A DNA stretch of 64,000 bases from Haloarcula amylovorans. GTDB taxonomy: Archaea; Halobacteriota; Halobacteria; Halobacteriales; Haloarculaceae. Under the pieces are notes generated by a model. The model was not told the origin of the DNA. It saw only the letters and a list, made by a program, of their open reading frames with translations, and made no database searches. Positions 34,099-42,163 of the stretch are shown in pieces. The stretch is taken from NCBI RefSeq assembly GCF_004681185.1, contig NZ_SRIF01000002.1, positions 849,994 through 913,993 on the forward strand. The letters are read 5' to 3'. Numbering within the stretch: the first letter of the stretch is position 1; each line of letters begins with the position of its first letter. The position numbers and the translations under genes are program-made.

Positions 34099-35109
34099 AT
34101 GTCACCCAGTAATGAAGAGATTCGCACTGCTCTTCAATTGATGCCTATCAATATCCTGAGAACACTAATAGAGGAACGTGATATTGGCGTCACATCACGA
34201 AGCTCTGACACTCTTATAAGCCACCTCGTGGAGGATGGCTGGACAGAGGATGAGTATGAGGCCCTCAAACAGCGTCTTGCCAACATACAACGCGAGCGAC
34301 AACCCTACAGTCGGTACGTCGTTGCTATTGATTCAATTGACCAAAGTGTAGACCGGGACGAGCCCCAACATGAGCGAATTGCCACTATATTGGAAGCCAA
34401 TCCTGCAGAATTTGATGAAACCGGATTAGCTCGAGCTGGCTTTGAACTGGATGAAATCAATATAAATACCGTCACTGGCATCCACTGGACTAAATCTATA
34501 AATTATAAGCTCACCCCACTTAACGAAATCAAAGCTGACGAAACGGTTTATGAGACTGGTTTTCATTTCGATCTCGATGAGAACAACCTACTCATCGATT
34601 GTAGTCTGCCTGCAAAAGCTAGCAACCTGACTAACGTTCTGGATAATTCTGGTATCATCACAGAATCTGTAGGACATAATGATTACGCGACCCAACGGGC
34701 AAACCAGTTTGTACAAGACTTCGTCAATGATTTCAAAGACCAACTGGTTGAGCAGAGCGACCAGACATCTCTGGATCCAAACAATACTGCCTCGGCCCTC
34801 GAGATAGATCTCGTCGAAATGCTTGTCGATGAGGCCGAACTTGAGGACATTCGCATTGGGGGTCGCACCGACATCATCGGGAACCCTACCGTCGAAGATC
34901 TCCAAGAAGATCACGATGCGAGGGTTGTTCGATTAGAGGGCCAGTTCCGGCTTGATAGAACATACTACAACTTCATCGCAGGCTATACCGACGATATGGG
35001 GCAGATTAGTGTCAAAAAACAAGGGCGCGTTGAGGAACGGCCTGAGTTGGTGAAGGATGCATTTGACTATATTTACGATACCTACCACGGATATTTCGTT
35101 GATGTCTGA
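34099..35109 (+). CDS. hypothetical soluble protein of AT-rich cargo module
   Basis: This 336-residue protein starts MSPSNEEIRTALQLMPINIL. Residues about 18-70 resemble a SAP-like helical unit (LRTLIEERDIGVTSRSSDTL). The central part is mixed alpha/beta, and the C-terminus contains RVVRLEGQFRLDRTYYNFIA. It has no membrane helix, P-loop or known catalytic motif. The gene is AT-rich and overlaps the next by 8 bases, so both form one unit. A sensor-plus-membrane-effector pair is one possible reading. Function unknown. Confidence 0.7.
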   Translation: MSPSNEEIRTALQLMPINILRTLIEERDIGVTSRSSDTLISHLVEDGWTEDEYEALKQRLANIQRERQPYSRYVVAIDSIDQSVDRDEPQHERIATILEANPAEFDETGLARAGFELDEININTVTGIHWTKSINYKLTPLNEIKADETVYETGFHFDLDENNLLIDCSLPAKASNLTNVLDNSGIITESVGHNDYATQRANQFVQDFVNDFKDQLVEQSDQTSLDPNNTASALEIDLVEMLVDEAELEDIRIGGRTDIIGNPTVEDLQEDHDARVVRLEGQFRLDRTYYNFIAGYTDDMGQISVKKQGRVEERPELVKDAFDYIYDTYHGYFVDV

Positions 35110-35881
35110 ACGCCGCCGGGACATCCAGTTCGAAATTCAGTACTTGCTTTCTCTAACTCTGGTTGTCTTCGGGATGCTTTCGATTGATCCCGTGAAAGAA
35201 GGAATGAACGAGTGGGCCGCTTATCTTGTTATTTTCTTCTTAGCAGCGCATCTATCAATATTCAATCTTGTTTATAGCTTTGGCCATGCGACGACTCTCA
35301 GAGTCGATATGATCGAAACGATAGAGCGGTGGAGTGCGCCGACACTGCTGTTTATCGGCGGGTCCTTCGTATTCTTGATTCTCCACGCCTCTTCCGGCAT
35401 CATATTCGCTTATTTAACTCGGCACCCAGGGTCTCCCTTCACTGAGTGGGAAATTGTTATCAAGTACATCTGCCCAATTGTTCTAGTAGGGACAATGGGC
35501 TACTCCGTAAAACGGCGCGGGATTGACCCACTCTCGGCATTTGAAGGGGTCAATATCAAGATCGTGCCAGAGGCCGTCCGCGTCTTCCCGACGGCAGGAG
35601 CCTCGCAAGCCCTCTTAGTAAAAGTTGAGAACAACGGAGGGGATACGTTTCCTTACGAACTCCACATAGATATCCCAGATATCGTCACCCTCCACAAAAA
35701 TGGCGAAACAGTCACTGGCGACTACGGAGAAGACACTGAAGTAGCGCCCGGACATGCGGACCGCTACTCATTCGAGTTATCGCATATCGCAGATGAACAC
35801 AGCGCTGAGGCGCTTGAGGTGACAATCGACGCCGACGGCGTCTCCTACACATCTCAGGTCGAATTGGAACTCGCGGTCTAA
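35102..35881 (+). CDS. membrane protein of AT-rich cargo module
   Basis: This is a 259-residue protein. Four hydrophobic helices fill residues about 14-140 (YLLSLTLVVFGMLSIDP, YLVIFFLAAHLSIFNLVYSF, LLFIGGSFVFLILHASSGII, YICPIVLVGTMGY). The C-terminal 110 residues are soluble and beta-rich (ASQALLVKVENNGGDTFPYE, EVTIDADGVSYTSQVELEL), resembling an Ig-like or CARDB-like fold. Its ATG lies inside the end of the preceding gene. The pairing of a soluble protein with a membrane protein is typical of abortive-infection pairs, but no homologue is recognised. Confidence 0.72.
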   Translation: MSERRRDIQFEIQYLLSLTLVVFGMLSIDPVKEGMNEWAAYLVIFFLAAHLSIFNLVYSFGHATTLRVDMIETIERWSAPTLLFIGGSFVFLILHASSGIIFAYLTRHPGSPFTEWEIVIKYICPIVLVGTMGYSVKRRGIDPLSAFEGVNIKIVPEAVRVFPTAGASQALLVKVENNGGDTFPYELHIDIPDIVTLHKNGETVTGDYGEDTEVAPGHADRYSFELSHIADEHSAEALEVTIDADGVSYTSQVELELAV

Positions 35882-36390
35882 TCGCTTATTCGTTGTAATT
35901 GGGCACCCTTCTATCACGAGCCACCAGTCATCTTCCGGACTGAGGGCTCGTCATCCATCCAGCACCGCTTCTTTTGCCCGTTGAATCCGTTTGTGCTCTT
36001 CTCAATCACCGCCGTTGTTGTCTGGGTGGAAGTTCGCCGAAAGCCGGCTGGCCACGACCTTGACAACATCATCCGATGCGTCCTCTGCGATACCCAGGCT
36101 CTCGTATAGATCTCTATAGCAACCAGGCAATCGACTGCAGTGCGGTGGCGGTAGTATTGCGGTTTTGCGGTGCGGTCCAGCCCGACCGAAGGGAGGGGTG
36201 GGTATTTGGATTGAGTACCCTTCGGTACACTACCTAAGGGGGCCTTGCCCAGCTGGTGCGAAAGCGCCCGCGAAGCCACCGGCTGTCGGGCCGATCGCCG
36301 AACAAAATTACGTGAATGAACGGGATGGAACGCGGTTGGTATATAAATGAAACCGCCCGCTGGATAGTGATGCCTCTCTGCTGGAGCCGG
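35882..36390. other. 509-bp gap with a J-domain remnant and a lone TATA box
   Basis: Most of this gap has no coding signal. Positions about 35951-36130 (minus) hold a broken J-domain gene, listed separately. A TATA-like stretch (gtatataaatg) lies near 36338-36348 on the plus strand, but no plus-strand gene follows it, so its role is unclear. Confidence 0.55.
35951..36130 (-). pseudogene. broken J-domain (DnaJ-like) gene
   Basis: One minus-strand frame reads DLYESLGIAEDASDDVVKVV, then SRLSANFHPDNNGGD, a stop, then EEHKRIQRAKEAVLDG and a second stop. This is a J-domain with the His-Pro-Asp motif, interrupted by an in-frame TGA at 36002-36004. The part after the stop aligns in order with the C-terminus of the intact J-domain at 10560-11141 (FQRLKNAKEAM). 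No start codon is visible. It may be a remnant of an older gene replaced by cargo insertion. Confidence 0.7.
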
Positions 36391-38049
36391 CTACCAGATG
36401 GACCGGTGGACCTCGTGCTTACCGAGGAACCGTCCGTTGTTCACGACTCGACGGCCCTTCCGGACCTGACCGTCAAGCCCCGTCCAGTCGATGAGTGCGT
36501 TCTCGAACCGCTCGCTGGGGAGCGGTGACGCCTCCGCGGCGTCTAGCCCCGAGCGGAGTATCTTCAGCATCTCCTGCAAGCCTACTGGCCGCTTCAACTC
36601 CATCTCCAGCGGGTCTTTCGTCGAGTGAACGACGATGCCGTGACGGTTCGCCCAGCGCTCCAGGGCGCTCGGCTCGCCGTCATCTCGTCGCGAGAACGGC
36701 GACGCTCGGTCGGCCACGCGCTTCAGTGAGTCCATCGTGGTCTCTTTCGTCGACTGCCAGCGCTCGGCGATCTCCTCGATTTGGTCGCGAACGACGCCGT
36801 CACGGAACCGAACCATGCCGTTGTCGACCTCGATGATATCGGCGAAGCGCTCGGCGGCACGGTAGACCGTCGACGCTGATTTCCCAGCCTCGTCGGCGAC
36901 CTCCTGGTAGTGCCGACCGCCGCCGTCGGTCATCGCAACGAGCACGTCCCATGCGCCTTCGCTTGTCCCCGGACCAGCGAGTTGGTCAGCCGCGTCGGCG
37001 CGGGTCTGTTGCTCAAGGTCGGGCATTGGGTTCGGACGCACGCCGACCGCGTCATCAGCCTGCCCCGGCTCAAAGTACGGGTCTTCAATCCAGACGTCCG
37101 AATCAGGCGCGAAATCGACACCAGCCCAATGGAGCGCGTTCACAACGGTCTCGCGGAACTCCGCGACTGCCGTATCGTAGCCGGTCCACTGAATCGGTGA
37201 CTCGCCGTCAGGGTAGTAGTCGGCCCAGTACTGACACTCGATTTTGTGGTGAAACAGAGGGTCGTCGCTCGATGTCTCCGATCGGACCCACTTCGGTTGA
37301 TAGCACTTCAGCCGCTTCGCTAGCGTCTGGTCGGGCAGTAGCCGCTTCCAGTTGTCAGGAGACAGTGCGACGGCCTCGTAGTGGCCCTTGATAGCCTCGT
37401 GGTCCCAGTGATGTTCGCCGCGACCGCGCCCGTTCGAGAACTGCGAGAGGTGTTCGAGGACGCCGCCCTTCCCGGCGACCTTCCCCGTTGCAGTGTCGCG
37501 CTCGATGCGCCCGTAGAGTTCAAGCGCGTAGATGCGCGACCACTCGTGAGCCTCGACAAAGTAGCCAGCATCAATAGAGAGGTACGAGGCGAGCGACTGG
37601 AGCAGACCAAGAACCTCGAACTGCGAGAGGTTCGTCGATTCAATCTGGACACGGACAGACTCGGGACACTCGGTCGGCATCCCGCCGATGAGGTCGCCGG
37701 TCTCCACGTGGCAAGCCTTCGGAAATCCGGGCCTGAACGTGAAGTCAGCGCCCAGTTCGTTGTGCGGGTCGTCCGCGGCGTACACTCCGAGTTTGTACTC
37801 GTTCATCGCACCGTCGAATGTCGCCGATGGCGGAGCTTCGATTTTCCCCTGCCAGTGGCTCGACCGGACGATTTCGTACTCTATGTCGTCGAAGGTGAAC
37901 GTCTCCTCTCGTTCATCGAGGTCAGGCTCGTACTGACTCACCATCGCCCAGTACGGCGAAAGTCCACCGTTGTCGAAGATGGTGTGCGCACCGATACGGT
38001 GGGGCTGGAGGTCGATGACGTCCTCGATGCTAGTGACGACACCCGTCAC
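36391..38049 (-). CDS. large HTH protein (DUF7845-like)
   Basis: This is a 552-residue soluble protein. The first 340 residues contain QPHRIGAHTIFDNGGLSPYW and polar-aromatic segments, which from memory match DUF7845 of haloarchaeal mobile elements. Residues about 365-415 form a winged helix (HYQEVADEAGKSASTVYRAA). The C-terminal 150 residues are helical and basic. It is the last and largest gene of a leftward array of small overlapping genes. The combination suggests a replication or partition factor or a master regulator; the sequence does not decide. Confidence 0.75.
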   Translation of the reverse strand: MTGVVTSIEDVIDLQPHRIGAHTIFDNGGLSPYWAMVSQYEPDLDEREETFTFDDIEYEIVRSSHWQGKIEAPPSATFDGAMNEYKLGVYAADDPHNELGADFTFRPGFPKACHVETGDLIGGMPTECPESVRVQIESTNLSQFEVLGLLQSLASYLSIDAGYFVEAHEWSRIYALELYGRIERDTATGKVAGKGGVLEHLSQFSNGRGRGEHHWDHEAIKGHYEAVALSPDNWKRLLPDQTLAKRLKCYQPKWVRSETSSDDPLFHHKIECQYWADYYPDGESPIQWTGYDTAVAEFRETVVNALHWAGVDFAPDSDVWIEDPYFEPGQADDAVGVRPNPMPDLEQQTRADAADQLAGPGTSEGAWDVLVAMTDGGGRHYQEVADEAGKSASTVYRAAERFADIIEVDNGMVRFRDGVVRDQIEEIAERWQSTKETTMDSLKRVADRASPFSRRDDGEPSALERWANRHGIVVHSTKDPLEMELKRPVGLQEMLKILRSGLDAAEASPLPSERFENALIDWTGLDGQVRKGRRVVNNGRFLGKHEVHRSIW

Positions 38050-38552
38050 TGGCGCTCACCTCCGTCGGTCGCGTACTGACCGAGCGTCGCGGCCTCGGTC
38101 TCCGGTGAGGTCTCGCTCGTGTCTACGCTGTCGGGCGTATAGCCAGCGCTCACGTTCGCACGTTCTTCCTCGTCGCGCTCGCGCAGTTCGGCGGCCGTCG
38201 GGCCGTCCTCGTCGCCGCAACAGTCACACGGCCGTCGTGGGCCGTGCGGGAGCCGGTCGGGGCGCTCGCCGTGGAGGTCGAGCCACTCCTCACGCTGGTC
38301 GAGGCGCTGCATAACCTTCGCCCGTGGTTCGCGATCGTAACGGGCGGCCAGCCGGCGCTCGGCAGCTCGCCACGCGCGAACTCGCTCGACGCTGTCCATC
38401 CCGTCGATGAGCGTCAGCACCATCTTCCGGCGGAACTCGTGAGACAGCAGGTCCCAGTCGAGCCACCTCGCCGGATCTTCGCTGATACGCTTCCGGATAC
38501 CCTCGCAGTGCAACCGCTCGCGGCGGTCGCCTGCCTGTGACGTCGAGGGCAT
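38046..38552 (-). CDS. hypothetical protein with Cys-Asp-Cys-Cys motif
   Basis: This 168-residue protein starts MPSTSQAGDRRERLHCEGIR. The N-terminal 100 residues are helical and Arg/Glu-rich (FRRKMVLTLIDGMDSVERVR). A short CDCCGDEDG motif follows at about residue 111, and the tail is acidic and disordered. It overlaps the DUF7845-like gene start by 4 bases. Haloarchaeal elements often carry such a protein beside DUF7845. No function known. Confidence 0.7.
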   Translation of the reverse strand: MPSTSQAGDRRERLHCEGIRKRISEDPARWLDWDLLSHEFRRKMVLTLIDGMDSVERVRAWRAAERRLAARYDREPRAKVMQRLDQREEWLDLHGERPDRLPHGPRRPCDCCGDEDGPTAAELRERDEEERANVSAGYTPDSVDTSETSPETEAATLGQYATDGGERQ

Positions 38553-39064
38553 CAGTCATCGGCCCCCTCGACGACCGCGGCATCGAGCACGTTCGACCAA
38601 CGCAACTGCGCACAGGTCCCTTCGCGTCGGTCAACCGCGTACCAGCGGCCGCGAAGATGTTCGTCGATGATGCTGGCCGGGACGACCGCGACGGCGACCA
38701 ATTCCTTCGCCGCTCCGGACTCATAGACCGCGAGGACGTAAACCGCGGACTCATCGACTAACCAGCGGTGCTGTCCGGTGTCGCGGCCCTTGAAACACCA
38801 CGAACCGTGGGCCGTAGCCGTGCCTTTCGACCGTTCGAGGACGCACGCCTTGATTTCGAGGCGCTCCTCACTCTCGACAAGCGGCGTCGCCCATCGAACC
38901 GGAACGCCAGCATCGATAGTCGATGGCTCGAACAGGCCGGTCGTGACCGCGTCGTAGTGGTCGTCGGCATCGACCGCGGCATCGAGCACGTCGATAGCGT
39001 CGATGACCAGCGTCTCGACGTCGGTCCCGATGGCCTTCGGGTCGGCCAGCGTATCGGTACTCAC
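38552..39064 (-). CDS. hypothetical protein
   Basis: This 170-residue acidic, mostly beta protein starts with GTG (STDTLADPKAIGTDVETLVI). Core strands read RLEIKACVLERSKGTATAHG and SAVYVLAVYESGAAKELVAV. The fold suggests a small nuclease- or lipocalin-like barrel, but no catalytic motif stands out. The GTG overlaps the stop of the upstream 42-residue frame (GTGA), which decides this start over an in-frame upstream Met. Confidence 0.65.
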   Translation of the reverse strand: MSTDTLADPKAIGTDVETLVIDAIDVLDAAVDADDHYDAVTTGLFEPSTIDAGVPVRWATPLVESEERLEIKACVLERSKGTATAHGSWCFKGRDTGQHRWLVDESAVYVLAVYESGAAKELVAVAVVPASIIDEHLRGRWYAVDRREGTCAQLRWSNVLDAAVVEGADD

Positions 39065-39189
39065 GTGACGACCCTCCGGAACCGCGATGCCTTCGCCGTG
39101 GGCGACCACTGTTTGACCGTCGCCGAGCCACCAGCGTAGGCCCAGACGATCGCGCCGAGCAGATGCTCTCGCGCGATAGACCTACGCAT
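39061..39189 (-). CDS. possible 42-aa microprotein
   Basis: A short frame reads MRRSIAREHLLGAIVWAYAG and then a basic tail ending FRRVVT. It overlaps both neighbours (8 bases upstream and GTGA downstream), continuing the overlap pattern of this array. The Arg/Lys-rich composition is unusual for this genome, so coding is uncertain. Confidence 0.4.
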   Translation of the reverse strand: MRRSIAREHLLGAIVWAYAGGSATVKQWSPTAKASRFRRVVT

Positions 39190-39550
39190 CGGAATCACCG
39201 CCTATCAGGTCGTCACCGGAGCGAAACAGCCGCGAGTTGTCCTTCCGCGTCGAGCAACGCGGGCAGAGGTCGTCGGACTGAATAGGACCTTCGTCGGGCT
39301 GGTCCGGTCGGAGGTAGCGAAAACGTTCGGAGGTCAGGGTTTCGTCGCCGCAGTTGTCACAGTCGAACGTCTCGCGGCCGCCGTCGGTGACGATCTCCTC
39401 GCTGTCGAATCCACAGAGTTCGCGGAGTGACCGGTTGTCATTCGCGCGTTCCCACGCGTACGCTCCGTAGAGCGTCCCAGCGACCCACGAGAGCACGCAG
39501 TAGCCGAGCGCCAGCGTGGCCGCTTCCCCGCCGGTCGGGTAGAGCGTCAC
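39182..39550 (-). CDS. zinc-finger protein with N-terminal membrane helix
   Basis: This 122-residue protein starts with GTG overlapping the upstream stop (GTGA at 39547-39550). The first 35 residues contain a hydrophobic helix (LALGYCVLSWVAGTLYGAYA). Two Cys pairs follow (FDCDNCGDETL, DDLCPRCSTRK). A longer upstream frame exists but is coded in another frame by the neighbour. It may be a small membrane-attached zinc protein. No family is recognised. Confidence 0.6.
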   Translation of the reverse strand: MTLYPTGGEAATLALGYCVLSWVAGTLYGAYAWERANDNRSLRELCGFDSEEIVTDGGRETFDCDNCGDETLTSERFRYLRPDQPDEGPIQSDDLCPRCSTRKDNSRLFRSGDDLIGGDSDA

Positions 39551-40050
39551 TGCTCTCCCTCCTGGTGAGTGGCTGTGTCCACAGAACGGAAGCGACCACA
39601 GGCACCACAGCGGCCACTTGGACGCACTGATTCGCACTCACAGTAGTCGCACGGTCTGGCATCTCGGAGCGGTAGTCCAGAGTGGTCAGTACCGTTCTCG
39701 ACGGTACCACCATCGGTCATCGGCTCGCCTCGGTTCTCACGGTCCCACTCGAACTCGTAGTCAGGTTCGAACTCGGGGTCTTCGAGCTTCGCGGCCAGCC
39801 CGTTGTCGCCACTGTTCGGGCCAAACATCGAGAAATCGGTTTCGCCGTCGTAGTCGACGCTTCGGTGAAGCTTCGACCCGTTCCGGTAGCTGTAGAGGAA
39901 CGTGTCGATCTCCTCGGTGACGTCGTCCCAGCCGTTCGGGAAGCACTGCGGACAGAGGTCGAAGTCGTCGACGCGACCGGAGTCGACGGCGGTGCGTTGC
40001 CAGCAGGTATCTGCGAGACATGGCGTCTCCAGCGTCACGTCGGTCGTCAC
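39547..40050 (-). CDS. hypothetical zinc-finger protein
   Basis: This 167-residue acidic protein starts MTTDVTLETPCLADTCWQRT. Cys residues come in two groups: PCLADTCW with LCPQC near the N-terminus, and PCDYCECES with CGACGRF near the C-terminus. Two separate zinc sites are likely. The middle is Asp/Glu-rich and probably flexible. It overlaps both neighbours by 4 bases. The role is unknown, though arrays of such proteins are common at the ends of haloarchaeal elements. Confidence 0.65.
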   Translation of the reverse strand: MTTDVTLETPCLADTCWQRTAVDSGRVDDFDLCPQCFPNGWDDVTEEIDTFLYSYRNGSKLHRSVDYDGETDFSMFGPNSGDNGLAAKLEDPEFEPDYEFEWDRENRGEPMTDGGTVENGTDHSGLPLRDARPCDYCECESVRPSGRCGACGRFRSVDTATHQEGEQ

Positions 40051-40253
40051 GCGTCGTCACCTCCGTCGGTGGCGATGGACTGACCTCTCTCGTCGCTTCG
40101 AACGGCGTACGCTGAGGAAACGCCAGCAGCGTCGCGCTGGCGGGTCGCCGGGTTCGTACAGGCAGGACAGGCGTGGAGTTTGCCGTCGTTACCCGCTCGA
40201 ACGCGGCGGTAGTCCGCGGAGACGTGCGCCCCGCAGTTGTCGCAAGACGGCAT
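40047..40253 (-). CDS. small zinc-ribbon protein
   Basis: This 68-residue protein starts MPSCDNCGAHVSADYRRVRA, then HACPACTNPATRQRD. The two Cys pairs form a ribbon of the DUF7563 type as far as I recall. The ATG was chosen because it overlaps the stop of the upstream 39-residue gene (TGATG). It overlaps the next gene by 4 bases. Confidence 0.7.
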   Translation of the reverse strand: MPSCDNCGAHVSADYRRVRAGNDGKLHACPACTNPATRQRDAAGVSSAYAVRSDERGQSIATDGGDDA

Positions 40254-40372
40254 CAGGGACAGCACCTCCCGTTATCCAGCGCCGGACAGCGCTGTTCCTC
40301 GTCGGTAATCGGGAACCCACAGAACTCGCAGACGCGCGCGGTTGCGTCCGTCTCCGAGGTGTCGGAACTCAC
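40253..40372 (-). CDS. 39-aa zinc microprotein, first gene of the array
   Basis: A GTG-started frame reads MSSDTSETDATARVCEFCGF, then PITDEEQRCPALDNGRCCP. It is acidic and has five Cys, enough for one zinc site. It overlaps the following gene by one base (TGATG). It is the first gene of the leftward array and lies about 105 bp from the right attachment repeat. Confidence 0.6.
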   Translation of the reverse strand: MSSDTSETDATARVCEFCGFPITDEEQRCPALDNGRCCP

Positions 40373-40477
40373 GCCGACCACCTCGTACTTAAAGACGGGT
40401 GTTTACTGCACTTGGCAGTAGTCAGGAATTTGGTTGCAGTAGCACTGTGAGTCGCGTAATTTCCATCCGGGTAGAAA

Positions 40478-40495
40478 TTGAGTGGGACCGCCGAG
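40478..40495. repeat. right attachment-site repeat (18 bp)
   Basis: This copy is identical to 8983-9000. It includes the 3' end of the intact tRNA-Pro gene, so insertion rebuilt the tRNA rather than breaking it. The left copy has no tRNA attached. Confidence 0.9.
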
Positions 40496-40553
40496 ATTCG
40501 AACTCAGGTCCGACGCACCCCATGCGCCGAGGATACCGCTACCCCACGGTCCC
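40483..40553 (-). tRNA. tRNA-Pro (anticodon GGG)
   Basis: The 71-base sequence folds as a standard tRNA. The acceptor stem pairs GGGACCG with CGGTCCC, with discriminator A. The anticodon stem is GGCGC/GCGTC (one G-U pair) with loop ATGGGGT, giving anticodon GGG preceded by T and followed by G, as in tRNA-Pro. The T-loop is TTCGAAT. No CCA is encoded and no intron is seen. Its 3' 13 bases lie in the attachment repeat, making it the integration target of the element. Confidence 0.93.
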
Positions 40554-40625
40554 GCACTCGGGAGGAGGGGGGTGTTTTAATTAAGGGCTTCGCTTTGCCG
40601 ACGCCGTGGGCCGTCGTACCGGGGG

Positions 40626-41516
40626 TCAGACCAGCACGCGTTCGAGGGCGACGACGGTACCGCTGTCGGCGTCGGGGTCGCCGACCAGCGTGCCGAGACA
40701 GACCGCACCGCCGTCGGGGGTGTAGCAGGCAACGAGCGACTCCCGTTCGGGCGTGATGTTGCCGACCTCGGCCGGGGAAACGTCGATGACGCCGGGGGCG
40801 AACACCGACGCGCCGTTGGCGACTTCGCGGGCGGCGCTGGGAGCGATGGTCACACGAGGGAGGTGAACGAGTGCGCGTTCTGCGGGCTGGATGGCCTCGT
40901 GGAGGGACGCGTCGTCGCCGTCCTCGGTGAAGGCCAACGCGTCCACGAGGTCGTGCATCGTCACGAGGGCAGCGTCGTCGAAGGTGCCCGTGGCGGTGCG
41001 GCGGAGGTCGCCCATGTGCGCGCCGGTGCCGAGCGCCAGCCCGATGTCGTGACAGAGCTTCCGGATGTAGGTACCCGATGCACAGCGGACGCGCAAAAGC
41101 GCGCGGCGGTCCTCGCGTTCGAGCACGTCGAGGGCGTGGATGCGGCGGACGCGTAGCTGTCGTTTGACGGCGCTCTTGCGCGGCGGTTTCTGGTAGATCT
41201 CGCCTTCGAACTCGGCGACGACCGTCTCGAAGTCCGCCGGAGCGTCGCCGTGGAGTTCGAGGACGGCGACGTACTCCTTGACGGCGTCGTCGAAGACCCG
41301 GGCCGCCCGTGCGGCGTCGCCCAACAGGATCGGAAGACAGCCGGTGACTTTCGGGTCGAGCGTCCCGCCGTGGGCCACGCGGTCCTGTCCGGTGGCGTCG
41401 CGGACCCACGCGGCGACCTGATGAGCGGACGGTCCCGGCGGTTTATCGAGGTTGACGACGCCGAACGACCGGAGGGTATCGGGATCGCGCTCGCCGGGTG
41501 GGCCACGGAAGGGCAT
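40626..41516 (-). CDS. Cbf5/TruB-family tRNA/rRNA pseudouridine synthase
   Basis: This is a 296-residue enzyme. The motif FGVVNLDKPPGPSAHQVAAW and the catalytic segment GGTLDPKVTGCLPILLG (with the catalytic Asp) are family hallmarks. A second motif is CASGTYIRKLCHDIG. The C-terminal 80 residues form a PUA domain (SVFAPGVIDVSPAEVGNIT). Cbf5 works with Nop10, Gar1 and L7Ae, guided by H/ACA RNA, and can also modify tRNA U55 directly. It is on the same strand and next to cmk, as in other archaea. It lies 73 bp from the tRNA-Pro gene. Confidence 0.95.
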   Translation of the reverse strand: MPFRGPPGERDPDTLRSFGVVNLDKPPGPSAHQVAAWVRDATGQDRVAHGGTLDPKVTGCLPILLGDAARAARVFDDAVKEYVAVLELHGDAPADFETVVAEFEGEIYQKPPRKSAVKRQLRVRRIHALDVLEREDRRALLRVRCASGTYIRKLCHDIGLALGTGAHMGDLRRTATGTFDDAALVTMHDLVDALAFTEDGDDASLHEAIQPAERALVHLPRVTIAPSAAREVANGASVFAPGVIDVSPAEVGNITPERESLVACYTPDGGAVCLGTLVGDPDADSGTVVALERVLV

Positions 41517-41518
41517 TG

Positions 41519-42097
41519 TCAGAACTCGTACCGGATGTTCTCGATGGGTGCTTTCCCCTCGTCGCCGTCGGCGCGGTAGGAGTCGATCGCGTGGAGTGTC
41601 ACGCTCAGAACGCCCTGTGGGTCCCAGCGGGCGGTGTTGACCGAGAGGTCGTAGATAGAGAGGTCGTCGAAGTCGATGTCGTAGTAGTCGTTGTAACGCT
41701 GGGCTTCGCTCTCGCCGCGCTCTTCGGTCTCGGCACGGGCCTGGTCGAAGGGTTTGTTCTCCCGCTGGGCGATGCGGTCGGCGCGGACGGAAAGCGGTGC
41801 GGTGAGCCAGAGCTTGATGTCGGCGTACTCGCCGGCCATCCAGCCCGCGAGACGGGATTCGAGTACGAGGTTGTCGCGTTCGGCGGCGATGTCACGCAGG
41901 CGGCAGTCCAGGTCGCGGTCTATCTGGTCGTCCTCTTCTGCGGCCTTGTTCAGTTCAAGCGGTGTCATCCCCCGTTCCTCGGCCAGCGAACGGAAGATGT
42001 CCCCGCCGCTGACGTGGTCGTAGGAAAGCGCGTCGGCCAAGCTCTTGGCGAGTGTGCTCTTGCCACTCCCAGCGGGACCGGAGACGGTGATCAACAT
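41519..42097 (-). CDS. cmk: cytidylate kinase
   Basis: This 192-residue P-loop kinase starts [20 protein letters not shown]. The NMP-binding region contains [20 protein letters not shown] and the acceptor-specific [10 protein letters not shown]. The LID part has Arg-rich RIAQREN. Archaeal Cmk phosphorylates CMP and dCMP. The gene lies two bases from cbf5 and is probably co-transcribed. In other haloarchaea it normally adjoins the DUF106 gene; here a three-gene insert separates them. Confidence 0.95.
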   Translation of the reverse strand: MLITVSGPAGSGKSTLAKSLADALSYDHVSGGDIFRSLAEERGMTPLELNKAAEEDDQIDRDLDCRLRDIAAERDNLVLESRLAGWMAGEYADIKLWLTAPLSVRADRIAQRENKPFDQARAETEERGESEAQRYNDYYDIDFDDLSIYDLSVNTARWDPQGVLSVTLHAIDSYRADGDEGKAPIENIRYEF

Positions 42098-42163
42098 GGT
42101 CGTTCTCCGAGGGAGGCGATAAAAGGAGTTGTGTCTTCACGCGGTGTCAGACGACGACCTGAC

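Larger units (their letters stand above)
9001..40495. mobile_element. integrated virus- or plasmid-like element in tRNA-Pro
   Basis: The 31.5-kb element lies between 18-bp direct repeats and carries an intact tyrosine integrase at its left end. Contents include replication (Orc1/Cdc6), repressors (PhiH1-like, PadR-like), toxin-antitoxin, DNA methylase, pilins, a rightward membrane/glycoprotein/NTPase array (22812-33813), and cargo of lower GC. No terminase, portal, tail or double-jelly-roll capsid gene is visible, arguing against a tailed or STIV-like virus. The spike-like glycoprotein with C-terminal anchor, small membrane proteins and NTPase resemble pleolipovirus or plasmid-vesicle modules. 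The integrase and att sites look intact, so excision could still be possible. Confidence 0.88.

Noticed and set aside
9001..40495. Tailed provirus
   Set aside because: No terminase, portal, major capsid, protease or tail genes are visible in any part.
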